64,000 bases of DNA from Acinetobacter bouvetii (GCF_902753875.1 NZ_CADDTS010000012.1:1-64000); one strand, 5' to 3'. Positions 1-11,045 are shown, counted from the stretch's first letter. Numbers and translations: made by a program. The notes: generated by a model not told the origin, from the letters alone.

Positions 1-157
1 CAGAGTCAATTGCTGCGTAATCTTTCGCTTCACCGCCGTAAGTTTTTGCACAGATAGTTGCAATTGCAGCAGTTAAAGTAGTTTTACCATGGTCGACGTG
101 ACCAATTGTGCCCACGTTTACGTGTGGTTTATTACGTTCGTACTTAGCCTTAGCCAT
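1..157 (-). CDS. tuf: Elongation factor Tu, N-terminal part (runs off the window)
   Basis: The first 52 codons of EF-Tu, the GTPase that brings aminoacyl-tRNA to the ribosome, read leftwards off the edge. The start is [20 protein letters not shown], followed at once by the P-loop GHVDHGKT (residues 19-26). An AAGGAAG ribosome site lies just upstream of the ATG. It begins 96 nt after the fusA stop, the usual last position of the str operon. Gammaproteobacteria often carry two tuf genes, so tufA versus tufB cannot be decided here. Confidence 0.97.
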   Translation of the reverse strand, partial: MAKAKYERNKPHVNVGTIGHVDHGKTTLTAAIATICAKTYGGEAKDYAAIDS

Positions 158-253
158 GAGATCTTCCTTTTTAAAATACTTATGGAGGGTTAGCTCCATA
201 AGTGATTTTGGTTTTTAACTATGAATTAGTTTGGGCTTATAGTAATCGAAAGA

Positions 254-2389
254 TTACTCGTCGTCACCTTTTTTACCGCCAGATTGGAACTTAGAAATGA
301 TGCCTTCAGCCACGTTACGTGGAGTTTCAGCATATTTAGAAAATTCCATAGAATAAGTCGCACGACCTTGAGACATAGAACGCATTTGAGTCGCGTAACC
401 AAACATCTCAGCCAATGGAACTTCAGCACGGATTGCTTTAGTACCACCAGGTAAATCGTCCATACCTTGAACCATACCACGACGACGGTTTAAGTCACCC
501 ATGATATCGCCCATGTAGTCTTCTGGAGTTTCTACTTCAACTTTCATGATCGGTTCAAGCAAGATAGGATCAGCTTTCATGAAACCGTCACGGAAGGCAT
601 AAGAACCTGCCATTTTGAACGATAATTCGTCAGAATCGACATCGTGGTAAGAACCGTCGAACAATGTCGCTTTGATGCCAACAACTGGGTAACCAGCCAA
701 GACACCATTCTTCATACGTTCTTGGATACCTTTGTCTACAGCACCAAAGAATTCTTTAGGTACGACACCACCAACAACTTCTTCAACGAATTCGTAATCT
801 TTTTCTGATTCAGGATCCATTGGTTCTAAACGTACGTATACGTGACCAAATTTACCTTTACCACCAGTTTGACGAACGAATTTACCTTCTTGTTCAACTG
901 ACTTTTTGATCGTTTCACGGTAAGAAACCATTGGTTTACCAATGTTTGCTTCAACACCGAATTCACGCTTCATACGGTCAACAATGATGTCAAGGTGAAG
1001 CTCACCCATACCAGCAATGATGGTTTGACCAGATTCTTCATCTGTACGAACGCGGAATGATGGATCTTCTTTCGCTAAACGGCCAAGAGCGATAGACATT
1101 TTCTCTTGGTCAGCTTTAGTTTTTGGTTCAACAGCCAATGCAATTACTGGCTCTGGGAATTCCATACGTTCAAGTGTGATGACATTTTTTTCATCACAAA
1201 GTGTATCACCAGTTGTAACGTCTTTAAGACCTACACATGCAGCGATGTCACCAGCGCGGATTTCTTCAACGTCTTGACGATCGTTCGCGTGCATTTGCAC
1301 GATACGGCCGATACGTTCACGTTTAGATTTAACTGGGTTGAAAACAGAGTCGCCTTGTTTAAGAACACCAGAGTAAACACGTACGAATGTCAAGTTACCT
1401 ACGAATTTGTCGTTCATGATTTTGAACGCAAGTGCAGAGAACGGAGCTTCGTCAGACGCTTCACGAACTGCTTTAGTTTCGTCTTTGTCGTCAAGAATAC
1501 CTTCGATCGCTTTAACTTCTGTAGGTGATGGCAAGAATTCAATCACAGCATCCAACATACGTTGAACACCTTTGTTTTTGAACGCTGTACCACAAAGCAT
1601 TGGTTGAATTTCACAAGCTAGAGTTTGAGTACGTAAACCTGCAACGATGTCTTCTTTATCAAGATCACCATTTTCAAGGTATTTGTCCATTAACTCTTCA
1701 GAAGCTTCAGCAGCAGCTTCAACCATGTTTGTACGCCATTCTTCAGCAGTTGCTTGAAGATCAGCAGGGATATCGCCGTACTCGAACTTCATACCTTGTG
1801 AAGCTTCATCCCAAATGATCGCTTTCATTTCGATCAAGTCGATAACGCCTTGGAAGTTTTCTTCAGCGCCAACAGGGATTACTACAGGTACAGGGTGAGC
1901 ACCTAAACGAGTTTTCATTTGTTCAACAACACGGAAGAAGTTGGCACCAGTACGGTCCATCTTGTTCACGAATGCTAAACGAGGAACTTGGTATTTGTTC
2001 GCTTGACGCCATACAGTTTCAGACTGAGGTTGTACACCACCTACAGCACAGTAAACCATGCACGCACCGTCAAGAACACGCATAGAACGTTCAACTTCGA
2101 TTGTGAAGTCAACGTGTCCCGGGGTGTCAATTACGTTGATACGGTGTTCAGGGAACTGTTTAGACATACCTGACCAGAACGTAGTGGTAGCAGCAGAAGT
2201 AATGGTAATACCACGTTCTTGCTCTTGCTCCATCCAGTCCATTGTTGCTGCACCATCATGTACTTCACCAATTTTGTGAGATACACCTGTGTAGAACAAA
2301 ATACGTTCTGTAGTGGTGGTTTTACCGGCATCAATGTGCGCAGAAATACCAATGTTACGATAACGAGAAATTGGGGTTTGACGAGCCAT
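254..2389 (-). CDS. fusA: Elongation factor G
   Basis: Translocase GTPase EF-G, 711 residues, which moves tRNA and mRNA through the ribosome. I use the ATG that gives [20 protein letters not shown], as in other EF-G proteins; an upstream in-frame ATG would add only four residues. The P-loop AHIDAGKT is at residues 17-24, followed by the switch region [19 protein letters not shown] and NKMD. Domains II-V follow to the acidic end GGKKGDDE. It is the third gene of rpsL-rpsG-fusA-tuf and is separated from rpsG by a spacer holding a perfect 13-bp hairpin. Confidence 0.98.
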   Translation of the reverse strand: MARQTPISRYRNIGISAHIDAGKTTTTERILFYTGVSHKIGEVHDGAATMDWMEQEQERGITITSAATTTFWSGMSKQFPEHRINVIDTPGHVDFTIEVERSMRVLDGACMVYCAVGGVQPQSETVWRQANKYQVPRLAFVNKMDRTGANFFRVVEQMKTRLGAHPVPVVIPVGAEENFQGVIDLIEMKAIIWDEASQGMKFEYGDIPADLQATAEEWRTNMVEAAAEASEELMDKYLENGDLDKEDIVAGLRTQTLACEIQPMLCGTAFKNKGVQRMLDAVIEFLPSPTEVKAIEGILDDKDETKAVREASDEAPFSALAFKIMNDKFVGNLTFVRVYSGVLKQGDSVFNPVKSKRERIGRIVQMHANDRQDVEEIRAGDIAACVGLKDVTTGDTLCDEKNVITLERMEFPEPVIALAVEPKTKADQEKMSIALGRLAKEDPSFRVRTDEESGQTIIAGMGELHLDIIVDRMKREFGVEANIGKPMVSYRETIKKSVEQEGKFVRQTGGKGKFGHVYVRLEPMDPESEKDYEFVEEVVGGVVPKEFFGAVDKGIQERMKNGVLAGYPVVGIKATLFDGSYHDVDSDELSFKMAGSYAFRDGFMKADPILLEPIMKVEVETPEDYMGDIMGDLNRRRGMVQGMDDLPGGTKAIRAEVPLAEMFGYATQMRSMSQGRATYSMEFSKYAETPRNVAEGIISKFQSGGKKGDDE

Positions 2390-2427
2390 GATTTCTTGCA
2401 TTCCTAAATTTGTTGTTTAAAACAGGA

Positions 2428-2456
2428 CGCTTTAAGCTGCAAAGCAGCTTAAAGCG
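2428..2456 (-). other. Perfect 13-bp hairpin between rpsG and fusA
   Basis: Thirteen bases (2428-2440) are an exact inverted repeat of 2444-2456 with a 3-nt loop. It lies in the 130-nt rpsG-fusA spacer, about 40 nt before the fusA ATG. No U-tract follows on the minus strand, so it does not look like a simple terminator. RNA processing, mRNA stabilisation or translational coupling are possible roles. Confidence 0.7.
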
Positions 2457-2519
2457 ATTCGATGACAGTTTGGCGTAAACCAAGCTGTCACCCTCCTGAA
2501 TAGGGGCTGTTTTAACCGC

Positions 2520-2990
2520 TTAGAAGCGATAGTGAGAGAAGGCTTTGTTGGCTTCAGCCATACGGTGCACATCTTCACGTTTTTTGATCGCTGCGCCTTT
2601 ACCTTCAGCTGCATCAAGCAACTCACCAGCAAGACGTAAAGCCATAGTTTTTTCAGAACGCTTAGCAGCAGCATCTACTAACCAACGCATAGCTAGGGCA
2701 GTACGACGGGATGGGCGTACTTCCATAGGTACCTGATAAGTAGCACCACCAACGCGGCGTGCTTTTACTTCGACCATTGGACGAACTTTTTCAAGAGTAG
2801 TCTCGAAAAATTCAACTGGATCTACTTTAGATTTTTCTTGAACGCGATCTAAAGCACCGTAAACGATACTTTCAGCAATAGATTTTTTACCATCTTGCAT
2901 TACGTGGTTCATGAATTTAGCGATTGTTTGGCTGCCGAACTTAGGATCCGGAAGGATTTCACGGGCAGCGACTACGCGACGTCTTGGCAT
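2520..2990 (-). CDS. rpsG: 30S ribosomal protein S7
   Basis: Protein S7, 156 residues, which nucleates assembly of the 3' domain of 16S rRNA. The start [20 protein letters not shown] matches S7 of other bacteria; an in-frame extension of 17 residues is not family-like and was dropped. Typical S7 blocks are visible: [15 protein letters not shown] helix, [16 protein letters not shown] and the C-terminal [10 protein letters not shown]. It is preceded by a 179-nt spacer after rpsL with a 9-bp long-range stem, the place where S7 autoregulation acts in E. coli. Confidence 0.98.
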   Translation of the reverse strand: MPRRRVVAAREILPDPKFGSQTIAKFMNHVMQDGKKSIAESIVYGALDRVQEKSKVDPVEFFETTLEKVRPMVEVKARRVGGATYQVPMEVRPSRRTALAMRWLVDAAAKRSEKTMALRLAGELLDAAEGKGAAIKKREDVHRMAEANKAFSHYRF

Positions 2991-3008
2991 TTTAATACAC
3001 CTATAAAT

Positions 3009-3049
3009 ATGACACTTCAGGTTTATCCAGCATGAGTACAAAGTGTCAT
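3009..3049 (-). promoter_or_regulatory. Candidate S7 translational operator in the rpsL-rpsG spacer
   Basis: Bases 3009-3017 are an exact inverted repeat of 3041-3049, forming a 9-bp stem that encloses 23 nt, 19 nt upstream of the rpsG ATG. In E. coli S7 binds the rpsL-rpsG intercistronic region and represses its own synthesis. Position and structure suggest the same job, but the primary sequence was not compared, so this is an inference. Confidence 0.45.
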
Positions 3050-3169
3050 GTACATTTCGCTGGCCTTACTACACGTCGCTTGAATTTCACAAAATTAAAT
3101 GCAGAAATCAGACAAGCGAGACGATAAAGGATTGCGGTTCTATATCCTTAAGAAACTAATCTTAAAAGA

Positions 3170-3544
3170 TTATTTCTTAGGACGTTTAGTACCGTATTTA
3201 GAACGAGACTGGTTACGATCTTTAACACCAGCGCAGTCTAAAGAACCACGAACGGTATGGTAACGTACACCTGGTAAGTCTTTAACACGACCACCACGGA
3301 TAAGAACAACACTGTGCTCTTGTAGGTTGTGGCCTTCACCACCGATGTAGCTTGATACTTCAAAACCAGAAGTTAAGCGAACACGGCAAACTTTACGCAT
3401 TGCTGAGTTAGGTTTTTTAGGTGTAGTTGTGTAAACACGTGTACAAACACCACGACGTTGTGGACAAGCCTTCAACGCAGGAACTTTAGATTTTTCAATC
3501 AAAGTCGTACGACCCTTACGGATCAACTGATTTGTTGTTGCCAT
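3170..3544 (-). CDS. rpsL: 30S ribosomal protein S12
   Basis: Protein S12, 124 residues, of the ribosomal decoding centre and first gene of the str operon. The conserved blocks [19 protein letters not shown] and [21 protein letters not shown] are present. Lys43 in PKKPNS and Lys88 in GRVKDLPG are unchanged; these are the usual sites of streptomycin-resistance substitutions, so this allele looks wild type. Ribosome site CGGGAGAA lies 8 nt before the ATG. The leader is short and starts with a terminator-like hairpin. Confidence 0.98.
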   Translation of the reverse strand: MATTNQLIRKGRTTLIEKSKVPALKACPQRRGVCTRVYTTTPKKPNSAMRKVCRVRLTSGFEVSSYIGGEGHNLQEHSVVLIRGGRVKDLPGVRYHTVRGSLDCAGVKDRNQSRSKYGTKRPKK

Positions 3545-3562
3545 TTGGCAATTCTCCCGTTA

Positions 3563-3597
3563 ATAAAAAGCCTCAAAAAATTACCACTTTTTGAGGG
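3563..3597 (-). terminator. Terminator-like hairpin at the 5' end of the str leader
   Basis: On the minus strand a 9-bp stem (3588-3596 with 3571-3579, 8-nt loop) is followed directly by CTTTTTATT. This has the form of an intrinsic terminator, yet it lies between the str promoter and rpsL, only about 20 nt before the start codon. It could end read-through from the EcsC-family gene, or act as an attenuator or 5' stabiliser of the str mRNA. Confidence 0.6.
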
Positions 3598-3603
3598 CAT
3601 GCA

Positions 3604-3632
3604 ATTGTAAGCGAAGATATAAAAATGGTCAA
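3604..3632 (-). promoter_or_regulatory. Sigma-70 type promoter of the str operon
   Basis: Reading the minus strand, TTGACC (3632-3627), a 17-nt spacer and TACAAT (3609-3604) match the -35/-10 consensus at 10 of 12 positions. The start of transcription would fall near 3597, that is right at the leader hairpin. It is the only strong promoter seen ahead of rpsL. Confidence 0.75.
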
Positions 3633-3713
3633 TATTCGACGCCTAGCCAAATAGCATCCGCTTCCATATATTTAGGTCTGTTGAGCCTTTTTAAAAGGCT
3701 TCACACCCAACTT

Positions 3714-5153
3714 TTAGGTCGTCTTTTTTGTAACTTTTCGCTTCGCTGGCTTAGGTGCTTCATTTTGCTGAGCTTGTTCCGCCTGATTAGCAACCACCTG
3801 ATCCGTTACAGGTTCATTCAAACTAACCTCTTCTTCTGCATATTCATCGGGCTGTTCCGCGGTGATGGCCGGTTTTTGTGGCTCCACCTGTGCATGCGGT
3901 GCGACCATATGTTCTGCCAAATATCCCAAACCTTGCTCAAGCCGAGCTTCTTTCTTATCGTCATCTGCTTGTACTGTATCGGTTTTCTTTTTCAGCATAA
4001 CTTTAGAAATGGTCTGATGATCCTCGACATCAATATCCTGACCCAGTATAAGCTCAGCCGGATTCAGATCTGTTGTAGCAAGATGATCCAGTAATCTTGG
4101 GGCAGCCTGCGCCAACAGTTCTAAAGATTTTTCATAAGCTGCAATGGGTGATAGCTCCGAGCCATGATGCTGATGCAAATAACTACGAGCAGTAGAAAAA
4201 ATTTGTTGAGCTTTTTGATTAACATCCTCTACCAGTCTCCAGCTATAAACAGCACCAATACCTGCCCCAGCGACAGGAGTTAGTTTACTGATCAATGAGA
4301 TTTTAGGAAGATGATTCAGCCAGTCCCACTTCATTTCACCATTTTCGTTGACCAACCATTTTTTTAGCGCTGCAGTATCGTTGGCAGAACCTAATATTTG
4401 TTGAAATTGCGAAATATCGTGAGTTTGCAGCATATTAGATAATGCTTTCAGTGCCATCAATACACTTTGCTTTTCAGCAATCTGACCCAAATCAATTTGT
4501 TTGAATACAAACTGAACAATATCCTGTTCTGTATCTTTATTCAGTTCAAAACCATAGGCACGCCCCACCTGATAAATCATGCGCAAAGACATGACCAAAG
4601 ATAAAGGTACATCTATAGCTGAACCGAGGACACCGGATGCTCCGGTGACTGCCCCCTGTACAGAAGCCATCCATTTATTTTGTTCCGCCAGAGCCTGACT
4701 CAAGCGCTTGGAACGGTCCACATCCTGTGTCAGTTCTTGTAGATCTTTCGCACCGGCTTGATCTAGCACGGCATCGACAGAACTCAAATTTGAGGTAAAT
4801 TGATTTAAATGATCAAAAAAATAGTCCGATACCTTGTCAGAGAGTTGCGGTGAAACAAAGCTGGCAACACGGCTGACTTTACCATACTGTCGACCGAGCA
4901 ATTGTTTCGATACATTGGGTAAATATTCACGCATCATTTGTTGAGGATTATCATATCTTTTGGATTCAAACATGCCTGGAGCTCGCGCACTCCCCTCGAT
5001 CACATGACCATTATGAAAGGGTTGGGCAAGCTTGCTTACGCCATCAGGAGCCGTATGACTTAATACATTTATTCCAGTTGCGCTGATCTTTTTAGCCACT
5101 CCCAGCGCATTTGAGAAGAATCCACCTGTATGTTTATTATTACTATTCGCCAT
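3714..5153 (-). CDS. EcsC family protein
   Basis: A 479-residue protein resembling the EcsC family, whose namesake in Bacillus is encoded with the EcsAB transporter; the molecular role of EcsC is not established. The family-like core (about residues 150-350) holds a glycine/alanine-rich amphipathic stretch, GAVTGASGVLGSAIDVPLSL, and a second one near residue 290, VAGAGIGAVYSW. After about residue 400 the chain is charged, low-complexity, and ends in a basic tail (KPAKRKVTKKTT). There is no signal peptide. It is a single-gene unit upstream of the str operon. Confidence 0.75.
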   Translation of the reverse strand: MANSNNKHTGGFFSNALGVAKKISATGINVLSHTAPDGVSKLAQPFHNGHVIEGSARAPGMFESKRYDNPQQMMREYLPNVSKQLLGRQYGKVSRVASFVSPQLSDKVSDYFFDHLNQFTSNLSSVDAVLDQAGAKDLQELTQDVDRSKRLSQALAEQNKWMASVQGAVTGASGVLGSAIDVPLSLVMSLRMIYQVGRAYGFELNKDTEQDIVQFVFKQIDLGQIAEKQSVLMALKALSNMLQTHDISQFQQILGSANDTAALKKWLVNENGEMKWDWLNHLPKISLISKLTPVAGAGIGAVYSWRLVEDVNQKAQQIFSTARSYLHQHHGSELSPIAAYEKSLELLAQAAPRLLDHLATTDLNPAELILGQDIDVEDHQTISKVMLKKKTDTVQADDDKKEARLEQGLGYLAEHMVAPHAQVEPQKPAITAEQPDEYAEEEVSLNEPVTDQVVANQAEQAQQNEAPKPAKRKVTKKTT

Positions 5154-5433
5154 TCTTTACCCTCTTTTTCTATTCTCACAATTATTGATAAATACTAGGT
5201 GTAGTCTAAGTTTATCTCAATATGAATGTGTATCTTTTAGTTAATCTTTCCAAACATACATTACAAATACACACAGCCTAAATAGGCATAATATTTGCCA
5301 TAAGAATTCAAAAACCTTTCTGCTATCATGAATGCAATTCAAAGACATGAGTAATACGCTGGATTGAGGTTTTACTTTTCTACCTGAATCAGTTGTCTTT
5401 ACTCAACAATATCACCATAGAAGGGATCTGTAG

Positions 5434-6663
5434 ATGAAGCGTGTTGTAATCACTGGTATGGGTATCAACTCATGCATTGGTAACTCTTTAGAAGATGTCA
5501 CTCATTCTTTACAAAACGGGATTTCTGGAACACGTTTTAACCCGACTTATGCAGAATTAAACTTTAAGAGCCATGTCAGTGCAGCCGCCGAACAAGATTT
5601 TGACGGCATCGACCGCAAACTCAAACGCTTCATGGGCGTATGTGCAATGTATGCGTATAACTCAGCTTTAGCTGCAGTTGAAAATGCCGGTTTACAGGTT
5701 GATGATTTAGCCAACAACCCGCGTTATGGTATTACCGGTGGTTCAGGTGGTGGTTCTACTGCATCTGTCATTGAAATGAACGAATTATTGCAAACCAAGG
5801 GCGCACGTAAAGTCGGTCCTTTCTTTGTACCACGCAACATGACCAACACCATTACCGCAAACGTGGGCGTTGCCTTTAAATTACAGGGTGTAGCACATAC
5901 CATTACCAGTGCATGTGCCACTTCTGCCGATGCGATTGGTTATGCCTACAACCTGATCCAGTTAGGTAAACAAGATTTAATGCTTGCTGGTGGTGGTGAA
6001 GAAGATCACTGGTCACAAAGTTTGCTGTTTGATGCCATGGGTGCGCTTTGTTCTAAATATAACGACACGCCTGAAACAGCTTCTCGTCCCTACTCTGCTG
6101 ACCGTGACGGTTTCGTGATTGCTGGCGGTGGCGGTTTCGTGGTGCTTGAATCACTTGAACATGCGCAAGCACGTGGTGCAAACATTCTGGCTGAAGTTGT
6201 CGGCTATGCTGCAAACAGTGATGGTGCAGATATGGTTGCACCAAGTGGTGAAGGTGCAACACGCTGTGTACTGATGGCTTTAGAAGAAGCCAAACAGCAT
6301 GGTGTAGATAAAATTGACTATGTAAATACCCATGGTACGTCGACACCTGCTGGTGACATCACTGAATTAAAAGCCATGGAACGTGCTTTTGGTGAAGGCA
6401 AAGTACCACCGCTCAGCTCCACCAAATCTATGACAGGTCACAGCTTGGGCGCAGCCGGTGTTCAGGAAGCGATTTATTCTGTCTTGATGATGCAAAATGA
6501 CTTTATTGCACCAAACATCAACGTGACTGAACTGGATGAAGGCGCAAAACCATTTGATATCGTACTTGAAAAACGTGACGCAAAATTGAATACTGTGATG
6601 AGTAACAGTTTCGGTTTTGGCGGTGTAAATGCCTGTCTTGTTTTCAAAAAATGGCAAGGCTAA
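5434..6663 (+). CDS. fabB: Beta-ketoacyl-ACP synthase I
   Basis: KAS I, 409 residues, the condensing enzyme that extends acyl-ACP with malonyl-ACP and, in E. coli, is needed for unsaturated fatty acids. The catalytic triad is visible: Cys161 in TSACATSA, His300 in NTHGTSTPAGD and His336 in SMTGHSLGAAG. The glycine-rich end SNSFGFGGVNACLVF is typical. Ribosome site AAGGGA precedes the ATG. The length and the MKRVVITGMGINSCIG start fit FabB better than FabF. hemJ follows after 68 nt in the same direction. Confidence 0.93.
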   Translation: MKRVVITGMGINSCIGNSLEDVTHSLQNGISGTRFNPTYAELNFKSHVSAAAEQDFDGIDRKLKRFMGVCAMYAYNSALAAVENAGLQVDDLANNPRYGITGGSGGGSTASVIEMNELLQTKGARKVGPFFVPRNMTNTITANVGVAFKLQGVAHTITSACATSADAIGYAYNLIQLGKQDLMLAGGGEEDHWSQSLLFDAMGALCSKYNDTPETASRPYSADRDGFVIAGGGGFVVLESLEHAQARGANILAEVVGYAANSDGADMVAPSGEGATRCVLMALEEAKQHGVDKIDYVNTHGTSTPAGDITELKAMERAFGEGKVPPLSSTKSMTGHSLGAAGVQEAIYSVLMMQNDFIAPNINVTELDEGAKPFDIVLEKRDAKLNTVMSNSFGFGGVNACLVFKKWQG

Positions 6664-6731
6664 TTTAACGTCTGTTCATTTGGCGCTGCGGCGCCAATTG
6701 AATACACCCACCGCCCTTTAAAGGGTAAATT

Positions 6732-7184
6732 ATGGATGCTCCTTCAGATGCTTTCCTCTGGGTCAAAGCATTACATATCATCGCCGTTGTTTGCTGGTTC
6801 GCAGCGCTTTTCTATCTTCCACGCCTATTTGTCTATCATGCCATGAGCGATGATGTCGTCAGCCATCAACGTTTTGAGGTCATGGAACGCAAATTGTACC
6901 GTGGCATCATGTGGCCTGCCATGATTGGAACGCTGATTACGGCACACTTCCTGGTCGATTGGGGCGATGCAACACGGCATTACCATGAAGCTTTATGGTT
7001 CTACCTGAAAGTCGGTCTGGTGGGCTTATTAATCATTTACCATTTCGTTTGTGGCTATTACCGCAAAAAACTGATTGGCAATGCGCATTATAAATCACAC
7101 AAGTTCTGGCGCTTCTTTAATGAAATGCCAACCCTGATCTTATTTGCCGTGGTGATTTTAGTGGTGGTTAAACCGCAGTTCTAA
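6732..7184 (+). CDS. hemJ: Protoporphyrinogen IX oxidase HemJ
   Basis: A 150-residue, four-helix membrane protein of the HemJ (UPF0093) family. HemJ oxidises protoporphyrinogen IX to protoporphyrin IX in heme synthesis and is the form used by Acinetobacter in place of HemG/HemY. The first helix carries the family motif KALHIIAVVCWFAALFYLPR with its conserved His and Trp; ERKLYRGIMWPAM and HFVCGYYRKKL are also family-like. It ends 10 nt before a hairpin terminator shared with the convergent HAD gene. Confidence 0.9.
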   Translation: MDAPSDAFLWVKALHIIAVVCWFAALFYLPRLFVYHAMSDDVVSHQRFEVMERKLYRGIMWPAMIGTLITAHFLVDWGDATRHYHEALWFYLKVGLVGLLIIYHFVCGYYRKKLIGNAHYKSHKFWRFFNEMPTLILFAVVILVVVKPQF

Positions 7185-7194
7185 TCCCAAAAAA

Positions 7195-7225
7195 TCAAAA
7201 AACCTCCATCAGGAGGTTTTTTTGA
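7195..7225. terminator. Bidirectional terminator between hemJ and the HAD phosphatase gene
   Basis: The stem AACCTCC/GGAGGTT has a 4-nt loop, with A-runs before and T-runs after, so it can work on both strands between convergent genes. Confidence 0.9.
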
Positions 7226-7268
7226 TTTTAAAATGCACTTTTATAACAATACTCAATTTGAATTTATC

Positions 7269-8798
<1,530 letters not shown>

Positions 8799-8910
8799 AT
8801 CTATTTCAATGATGAAAGCCTAATGATCGACCCATGATTTGGGCCAGAACCCGGATTGCTTAAGTCTGCTTTATTGTCAGGCTAAAACTTATTTCTGTGC
8901 CCTCTGCATA

Positions 8911-8942
8911 AAATAAAGCATGTATTGATACATGCTTTAAAA
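8911..8942. terminator. Bidirectional terminator between thiD and the yegP-like gene
   Basis: The stem AAAGCATGTAT/ATACATGCTTT has a 2-nt loop and is flanked by A- and T-rich bases, between two convergent genes. Confidence 0.7.
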
Positions 8943-8970
8943 TGAACTTGAATAGGAACATGGATTTGAT

Positions 8971-9306
8971 TTATTCAATCAAATCTTTAATGGTGCTACT
9001 TGAACCATTATTTTTGACCGACTCAATTCCTTTCTCACGCGATTGCTCGCTAGAATAAAACTGGCTGGTGCCAATAATTTGATGATTCGCTGCTTTTAAA
9101 TTGAAATAAGGTTTACCATTTTTCGCTTCCAAGCGCTCATAACGGCTATCTTCAACACTATTTTTTTGTACAGATTCAATACCATTTAGTGCAGATGCTT
9201 TCGCCTTATACAATTCACTGGTTAAAATAATTTCCCCATTCCCCGCTTTCAAGACAAAGCGATATTGACCGTCATTTGCCTGACTTAATTCATACCATCC
9301 TGCCAT
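8971..9306 (-). CDS. YegP family protein (two DUF1508 repeats)
   Basis: A 111-residue protein made of two similar ~50-residue DUF1508 repeats: YELSQANDGQYRFVLKAGNGEII and YERLEAKNGKPYFNLKAANHQII, each followed by a segment ending in KGIESVKNN or LNGIESVQKN. The family forms a small beta-rich fold of unknown role. It is a single gene; a bidirectional hairpin lies downstream. Confidence 0.88.
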   Translation of the reverse strand: MAGWYELSQANDGQYRFVLKAGNGEIILTSELYKAKASALNGIESVQKNSVEDSRYERLEAKNGKPYFNLKAANHQIIGTSQFYSSEQSREKGIESVKNNGSSSTIKDLIE

Positions 9307-9556
9307 ATCAAAAACCTCTTGTTATTTTAAAGTGTATATACGAATAGAATCATTTCGCTTAAAAAATATTCTATTTTTATGAAATATAAATGACTTTTAA
9401 CTTTTTAATAATAGTATTTTGTAATCAAAAAATGACTTTATCTTACAATGTGACCAAACAGCTTATGCTTTGTGGCGCTGAAAAACTGGAACTGATCAAA
9501 GCGAATAGACAAGAGAATAAATCGCAGAACCTATTCTCTTGATATTGTTTAGGCGG

Positions 9557-9916
9557 TTATACAAGCTTTTTAGCATAAGTTGCTTTTTGCATTTCTAAAA
9601 TTTCTACACAAATCTGTACACTCAGCTGATTTTGCTCAGCTAAATGCTGTTGCAGCGTACTTAATAATACTTGAGCAATTTCATGCTGTAATTCCAGACT
9701 ACGCCCAGTCAATAACGACACCTTGGCATGTACATAGGCCTGTGAAGGATCACCCAGGCCAATGACATAATCTTGCTGGCAAATGGCACGACTTTTCAAC
9801 TCATTGGCTGAAGCCACATAAGCACCATCCACCATTGCCTGATTTAAAGCCAGTAAGATAGGTTTGACATCTGGCAGTTTAATATTGTCTGAATATTCAA
9901 GATGGATATGGGGCAT
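9557..9916 (-). CDS. 5-carboxymethyl-2-hydroxymuconate isomerase family protein
   Basis: A 119-residue member of the CHMI (HpaF) tautomerase family. It starts MPHIHLEYSDNI, where the N-terminal Pro after Met removal is the catalytic residue of this superfamily. It has the usual YVHAKVSLLTGRSLELQHEI block. HpaF acts in homoprotocatechuate breakdown, but no other hpa gene is nearby, so the substrate here is unknown. Confidence 0.82.
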   Translation of the reverse strand: MPHIHLEYSDNIKLPDVKPILLALNQAMVDGAYVASANELKSRAICQQDYVIGLGDPSQAYVHAKVSLLTGRSLELQHEIAQVLLSTLQQHLAEQNQLSVQICVEILEMQKATYAKKLV

Positions 9917-10053
9917 AACAAAAATTCTTTAACTTGATTGCTGTTGTTATAGCATGCTGCAGGCGGAATCATAAAGGCAATGCCTGGATGTTTGTTCAAG
10001 TCGAGAACAGTTCTAGACATCAAGTTGAATCCCCCATCTTCATAAGAAGTTAT

Positions 10054-10086
10054 AAAAAAAGCCCCAGCACATTGCTGGAGCTTTTT
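10054..10086 (-). terminator. Terminator of the yjdM gene
   Basis: Stem GCTCCAGC/GCCCCAGC-type hairpin (CCAGC paired with GCTGG, then GC and A/T runs) followed by seven U on the minus strand, 18 nt after the stop codon. Confidence 0.75.
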
Positions 10087-10103
10087 AAGGTTATGAGCGT
10101 GAA

Positions 10104-10445
10104 TTAAGCTTTTTTGACAAATTCAGATTTCAGCTTCATTGCACCAATACCCTCAATTTTACAGTCAATGTCATGACCATCACTCGAGTCTACTAATAAA
10201 CGAATATTTTTTACCTTGGTTCCAACTTTCACTACAGAAGATGAACCTTTAATTTTCAGATCTTTAATGACTGTGACCGTGTCACCATCATTCAAGACAT
10301 TACCGTTTGAATCTTTAATTATTGTGGTTTCGGCTGCCACACTCTCACCTTCTTTCCATTCATGCGAGCATTCCGGGCAAATCAGCAAATCACCATCTTC
10401 ATAGGTATATTCTGAATGACATTTGGGGCAATTTGGCAAAGACAT
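10104..10445 (-). CDS. yjdM: YjdM (PhnA-like) zinc-ribbon protein
   Basis: A 113-residue protein nearly colinear with E. coli YjdM (old name PhnA). The N-terminal zinc ribbon has CPKC (from residue 6) and CPEC (about residue 24); the C-terminal SH3-like part holds [20 protein letters not shown] and ends [11 protein letters not shown]. The start MSLPNCPKC was chosen by family fit; four upstream codons were dropped. Despite the old name, a phosphonate function is not established. Confidence 0.92.
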   Translation of the reverse strand: MSLPNCPKCHSEYTYEDGDLLICPECSHEWKEGESVAAETTIIKDSNGNVLNDGDTVTVIKDLKIKGSSSVVKVGTKVKNIRLLVDSSDGHDIDCKIEGIGAMKLKSEFVKKA

Positions 10446-10684
10446 AAAAAACCTCAAAAACTCTAATATAGCATTTTATAAGTCAATTTCCTGCTAAAAC
10501 CTTATTTATTTTATGGAATAAAAGATGAATACAAATCGAAAGACTTTCAATCTCAGTGATATTTAAATCCGCACTACCAAAGTGGATTTATTCCATTTGC
10601 ATGCCTTTGCGCGCGCAAGGTTTCTTACTTTGGGAGATTAAAATAAACCTATAAAGGAGATTTAATACAATTGGCCGAAACGGT

Positions 10685-11032
10685 TCAGCCTTGCTCCAAT
10701 ACCTGTTTCAACACAATCACATGATTATAGTGTTCACTTTTTGCAGCCGTGATTAAAGTCAGCTGTTGCTGTTCAGCCATCTCTCTGAGATGTTGCAACG
10801 TTTCACCATGTTCAGAAAGTTCTGCCTTATAGCGCCGCTGAAATTCATCCCAATATTCTGGATCATGGCCATACCATTTGCGCAATTCTGTCGACGGGGT
10901 AATATCCTTGGGCCACAGATCAATATTCGCCTGCTGTTTGCTGATACCTCTGGGCCACAAGCGATCGACCAGAATTCGTTTGCCATCTGAAGCGAGAGCT
11001 TCGGCATAGATACGTTTGATTTGAATATACAT
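10685..11032 (-). CDS. DUF488 family protein (YeaO-like)
   Basis: A 115-residue DUF488/YeaO-type protein of unknown function. The family signature VDRLWPRGISK lies near the N-terminus, followed by LRKWYGHDPEYWDEF and the closing block LTLITAAKSEHYNHVIVL. It begins 13 nt after the stop of the SRPBCC gene on the same strand, so the two are probably co-transcribed. Confidence 0.88.
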   Translation of the reverse strand: MYIQIKRIYAEALASDGKRILVDRLWPRGISKQQANIDLWPKDITPSTELRKWYGHDPEYWDEFQRRYKAELSEHGETLQHLREMAEQQQLTLITAAKSEHYNHVIVLKQVLEQG

Positions 11033-11045
11033 ACACTATTACTTG

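Noticed and set aside
1106..1528. 140-codon plus-strand frame inside fusA
   Set aside because: It is antisense to the conserved EF-G coding sequence, has a Phe/Cys-rich composition with no domain, and no ribosome site. A shadow of fusA codon bias.
3684..3700. Palindrome AGCCTTTTTAAAAGGCT as terminator of the EcsC-family gene
   Set aside because: Mostly A-T pairing with almost no loop and no U-tract after it on the minus strand; the leader hairpin at 3563-3597 is the better candidate.
9511..9540. Inverted repeat AAGAGAATA/TATTCTCTT as terminator of the CHMI-like gene
   Set aside because: The 12-nt loop is large and no U-tract follows on the minus strand; too weak to call.
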